DNA from: a virus
DNA length: 25,639 nt
IMG/VR virus record: IMGVR_UViG_3300038409_000019
Location: 1-25,639 of that record
Direction: 5' to 3' (one strand)
Both the position numbers and the translations under genes were made by a program. Below, one piece after another: positions 23,877-25,639 of the stretch; position 1 is the first letter of the stretch; each line of letters opens with the position of its first letter. Below the pieces are notes generated by a model that was given only the letters and a program-made list of their open reading frames with translations, did not search any database and was not told where the DNA came from.

Positions 23877-24833
23877 ATGCCAAGTTCAAATGTCAATTGG
23901 CCGACGCCTTTGACACGGCTTCGCCCGTGGTATCCAGGGCAAGTTGGCGGCGTTCCGGGCACGGACAGCCGCGAGGGATTGCGGCAAAGCACAGATGGGA
24001 TCATCTTCTATGTGGATCCAAACTTCCCTGGCGTATCCGACCAACGCGATGGGACGGACCCGGACGGGCCACTTCAAACTGTCCAAGCCGCCATCAGCCG
24101 ATGCCGACCTTATCGCGGCGACACGGTAGCTGTGATGATGAATAGTGGGTGGCAGTACGCTAACCCCGCGAGCGCCTACAACACGCCCATCCGCGAGGCC
24201 GTCACGGTGAACACGCCAGGCGTGCGGATCGTGGGCGTCAGTCCATCGTCCAGTCTGGGCGTGCCGTGGCATAACCCAACCAGCGGCGGGACGATACTTA
24301 CCGTCAATGCGATAGATGTGACCATTGAGGGCTTCTTGTTCCGAGGTCATGCAACGGTAGGCGGCACAGCGATCTATTCTGTGTGGTCTGGGGGCGGAGT
24401 GGCATATGGCGACAACCTGACTGTGCGACACTGCACATTTGACGAGGAGATAGACACGGCCATTCACTTGGAGCATGTCTATCATGGCGACATCTGGGGC
24501 AACTTCTTCATGCGATGCGATGCTTACGGCGTGTATTCCGATGGCACTCCCACGCTTCTGTTTAACACGATCCACGACAACTGGTTCCATAATGTAGCAA
24601 CGTGCGCTATCTCAATTGTCAATGCAAGTCTTTGCTCCATCTATGGCAATCGCATCTTTGGCGATCCGGCAGGGGCGAATAACTTTATCGTCACCACGGG
24701 CGGGACGGGCAATATCATCGCGGACAATTGGTTGGCCTGCACCAACTTGCAATATGGAACGACCTGCGATGGCGCAGGCGATATGTGGATTCGCAATCAC
24801 TGCACTGACCAAGAAACCGTAGCCATTCCATAA
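23877..24833 (+). CDS. Beta-helix virion protein, paralogue B
   Basis: A 318-residue protein from ATG 23877 (AAGGAG upstream). It shares with the gene at 22384 the N-terminal pattern RPWYPGQVGGVPGTD, EGLRQ, FYVDPNFPG, DGTDPDGPLQTVQAA, then diverges. The rest is a beta-helix: VDVTIEGFLFRGHAT-like turns, LTVRHCTFDEE, GDIWGNFFMRCD, NTIHDNWFHNVATCAISI and IYGNRIFGD, with Asn/Cys ladders. The common N-terminus with different helices suggests a shared mount and interchangeable receptor- or glycan-binding parts. Encoded after the capsid gene and before a connector candidate. Confidence 0.72.
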   Translation: MPSSNVNWPTPLTRLRPWYPGQVGGVPGTDSREGLRQSTDGIIFYVDPNFPGVSDQRDGTDPDGPLQTVQAAISRCRPYRGDTVAVMMNSGWQYANPASAYNTPIREAVTVNTPGVRIVGVSPSSSLGVPWHNPTSGGTILTVNAIDVTIEGFLFRGHATVGGTAIYSVWSGGGVAYGDNLTVRHCTFDEEIDTAIHLEHVYHGDIWGNFFMRCDAYGVYSDGTPTLLFNTIHDNWFHNVATCAISIVNASLCSIYGNRIFGDPAGANNFIVTTGGTGNIIADNWLACTNLQYGTTCDGAGDMWIRNHCTDQETVAIP

Positions 24834-24846
24834 GGAGAAGCAATCT

Positions 24847-24981
24847 ATGGAAACACTTGAAGAGCGAGAGGAACGGTACAAGCGCGCACGCGAGGAGTTC
24901 CTGAAGAAACAAAAAGCCGAGAATAAAGCCGAACCAGAAGCCGAACAGGAATCTTGTCCAAGCCAGCCCACAAAGGAATAG
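24847..24981 (+). CDS. Small charged helical protein, 44 aa
   Basis: ATG 24847 has AAGGAG nine bases upstream. The product is nearly all Glu, Lys and Arg in one predicted helix (LEEREERYKRAREEFLKKQK), then an acidic Pro-containing tail. It lies in the 150-base gap between the second beta-helix gene and the connector candidate, with its stop four bases before the next start. Small head-assembly helper is possible, but function is unknown. Confidence 0.6.
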   Translation: METLEEREERYKRAREEFLKKQKAENKAEPEAEQESCPSQPTKE

Positions 24982-24984
24982 CCA

Positions 24985-25639
24985 ATGGCTTGCCTTGACA
25001 TTTACGGCACCGCAGATGGTTTTGCGGCCATGTTTTGTATTGGCGACATTCTGGCCGGCGCTGACAACAGCGGAGTAAATAACGATGCATTCCTGACCGA
25101 CTCGCAGATGGACTTTGTGCGAAATGGAGTCAAGGCGAACGTCGGCATGATTCTTTACAACTTGACCGATGGCAGCAGCGGCCCCGTGATTGCTGTAGCC
25201 GAGCACACGCTGACTGCGACGCTGGCAGGCGGGACAGAGAACGACTGGGACAATGGCGACCGATACCAAATCGTGCTGATAGATGCCAGCCAGCGGGCGA
25301 CGATTGAAATGTACCTCGGCATTGTCGCATCGGACATCAACGCAGCGCGGGCGGCTTCGGGCGGATGTGATTGCACACTGGCGGCATGGGCGAGTATATA
25401 CCTGGCGAAACTGGCTTACATCGAGGCCGCCGTCATGCACAACTGCCCATGCGGTGCGGCGAAATTGTCAGATGAGATGAAGCGAGCATATCTAGAGTGG
25501 GTGACAAACCAACTCGCGCTCATCCGGCAAGGGCAAATCGAGTTGTGCGAAGGCTCGACTGGCTCAGAATTCCCGTCAGTTGGATATGCGGAACTTGGTT
25601 TAACCGAGTTTGCTAGTGAAAGAATAATTCTCAATGCGA
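24985..25639 (+). CDS. Putative head-tail connector/adaptor protein, 3' partial
   Basis: ATG 24985 has AAGGA about eight bases upstream; the frame is open to the window end (218 codons so far). The N-terminal 100 residues (AFLTDSQMDFVRNGVKANVGMILYNLTDGSSG, then TLTATLAGGTENDWDNGDRYQI) read like a small virion beta domain. The second part is helical with a Cys-rich start and DCTLAAWASIYLAKLAYIEAAV, NCPC (residues 153-156) and KRAYLEWVTNQLALIR, recalling small head-tail connectors. Connector genes normally follow the capsid gene, as here. The C-terminus lies outside the window, so total length is unknown. Confidence 0.55.
   Translation, partial: MACLDIYGTADGFAAMFCIGDILAGADNSGVNNDAFLTDSQMDFVRNGVKANVGMILYNLTDGSSGPVIAVAEHTLTATLAGGTENDWDNGDRYQIVLIDASQRATIEMYLGIVASDINAARAASGGCDCTLAAWASIYLAKLAYIEAAVMHNCPCGAAKLSDEMKRAYLEWVTNQLALIRQGQIELCEGSTGSEFPSVGYAELGLTEFASERIILNA

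Noticed and set aside
23886-25440. Antisense frames opposite the last beta-helix and connector genes
   Set aside because: Both + strand genes have good ribosome sites and coherent proteins; the reverse frames cross gene borders.

Overview
The window is a block of a tailed double-stranded DNA phage (Caudoviricetes) or prophage. Every convincing gene reads on the + strand. The diagnostic set is a large terminase, a portal protein, a capsid protease fused to a scaffold-like tail, paired cement-like proteins, a major capsid protein and a head-tail connector candidate. No integrase, repressor, tRNA, CRISPR array or host housekeeping gene was seen. Structural genes have strong Shine-Dalgarno sites (AGGAGG type), and many genes overlap by ATGA, GTGA or TAATG, so the host is a bacterium. 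It cannot be identified; the flavour recalls uncultured Chloroflexota-type metagenomic phages, but that is recollection only.

Layout. 1-1428: a Dam-type adenine methylase (5' end outside the window), a PD-(D/E)XK nuclease and a small protein. 1495-5085: a multidomain protein with a polyproline linker and a clan-A glycoside-hydrolase-like domain, small unknowns, a DUF4406 enzyme and a C39-like cysteine peptidase; the hydrolase and peptidase are candidate lysins. 5086-6855: small proteins and a ParB-like/DNA-methyltransferase fusion. 6818-7048, minus strand: a decayed gene tail with a promoter-like sequence over it. 7083-10690: small terminase (probable), large terminase, a small membrane protein interrupted at a G7 run, and the portal. 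10709-14242: about a dozen small accessory genes, several Cys-rich, ending in a strong terminator at 14282. 14349-16933: a candidate receptor-binding cassette (unknown protein, DUF1566 adhesin, beta-helix protein). 16939-22325: capsid protease-scaffold, a moron-like AT-rich gene with its own promoter and terminator, two paralogous cement-like proteins, the major capsid protein and a small protein. 22384-25639: two beta-helix proteins sharing an N-terminal module, small virion proteins and a connector-like protein cut by the window end.

How it works together: TerS/TerL package DNA through the portal into a capsid built from the HK97-type major protein, matured by the protease-scaffold and probably strengthened by the cement pair. 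The beta-helix and DUF1566 proteins look like surface-binding parts. The methylases may protect phage DNA from restriction. The most unusual points are a roughly 6 kb accessory and adhesin block between portal and protease, direct repeats that each span a stop/start junction and flank a single small gene, and a DUF1566 gene followed at once by a GC-rich palindrome, which resembles a diversity-generating retroelement target although no reverse transcriptase lies in the window.
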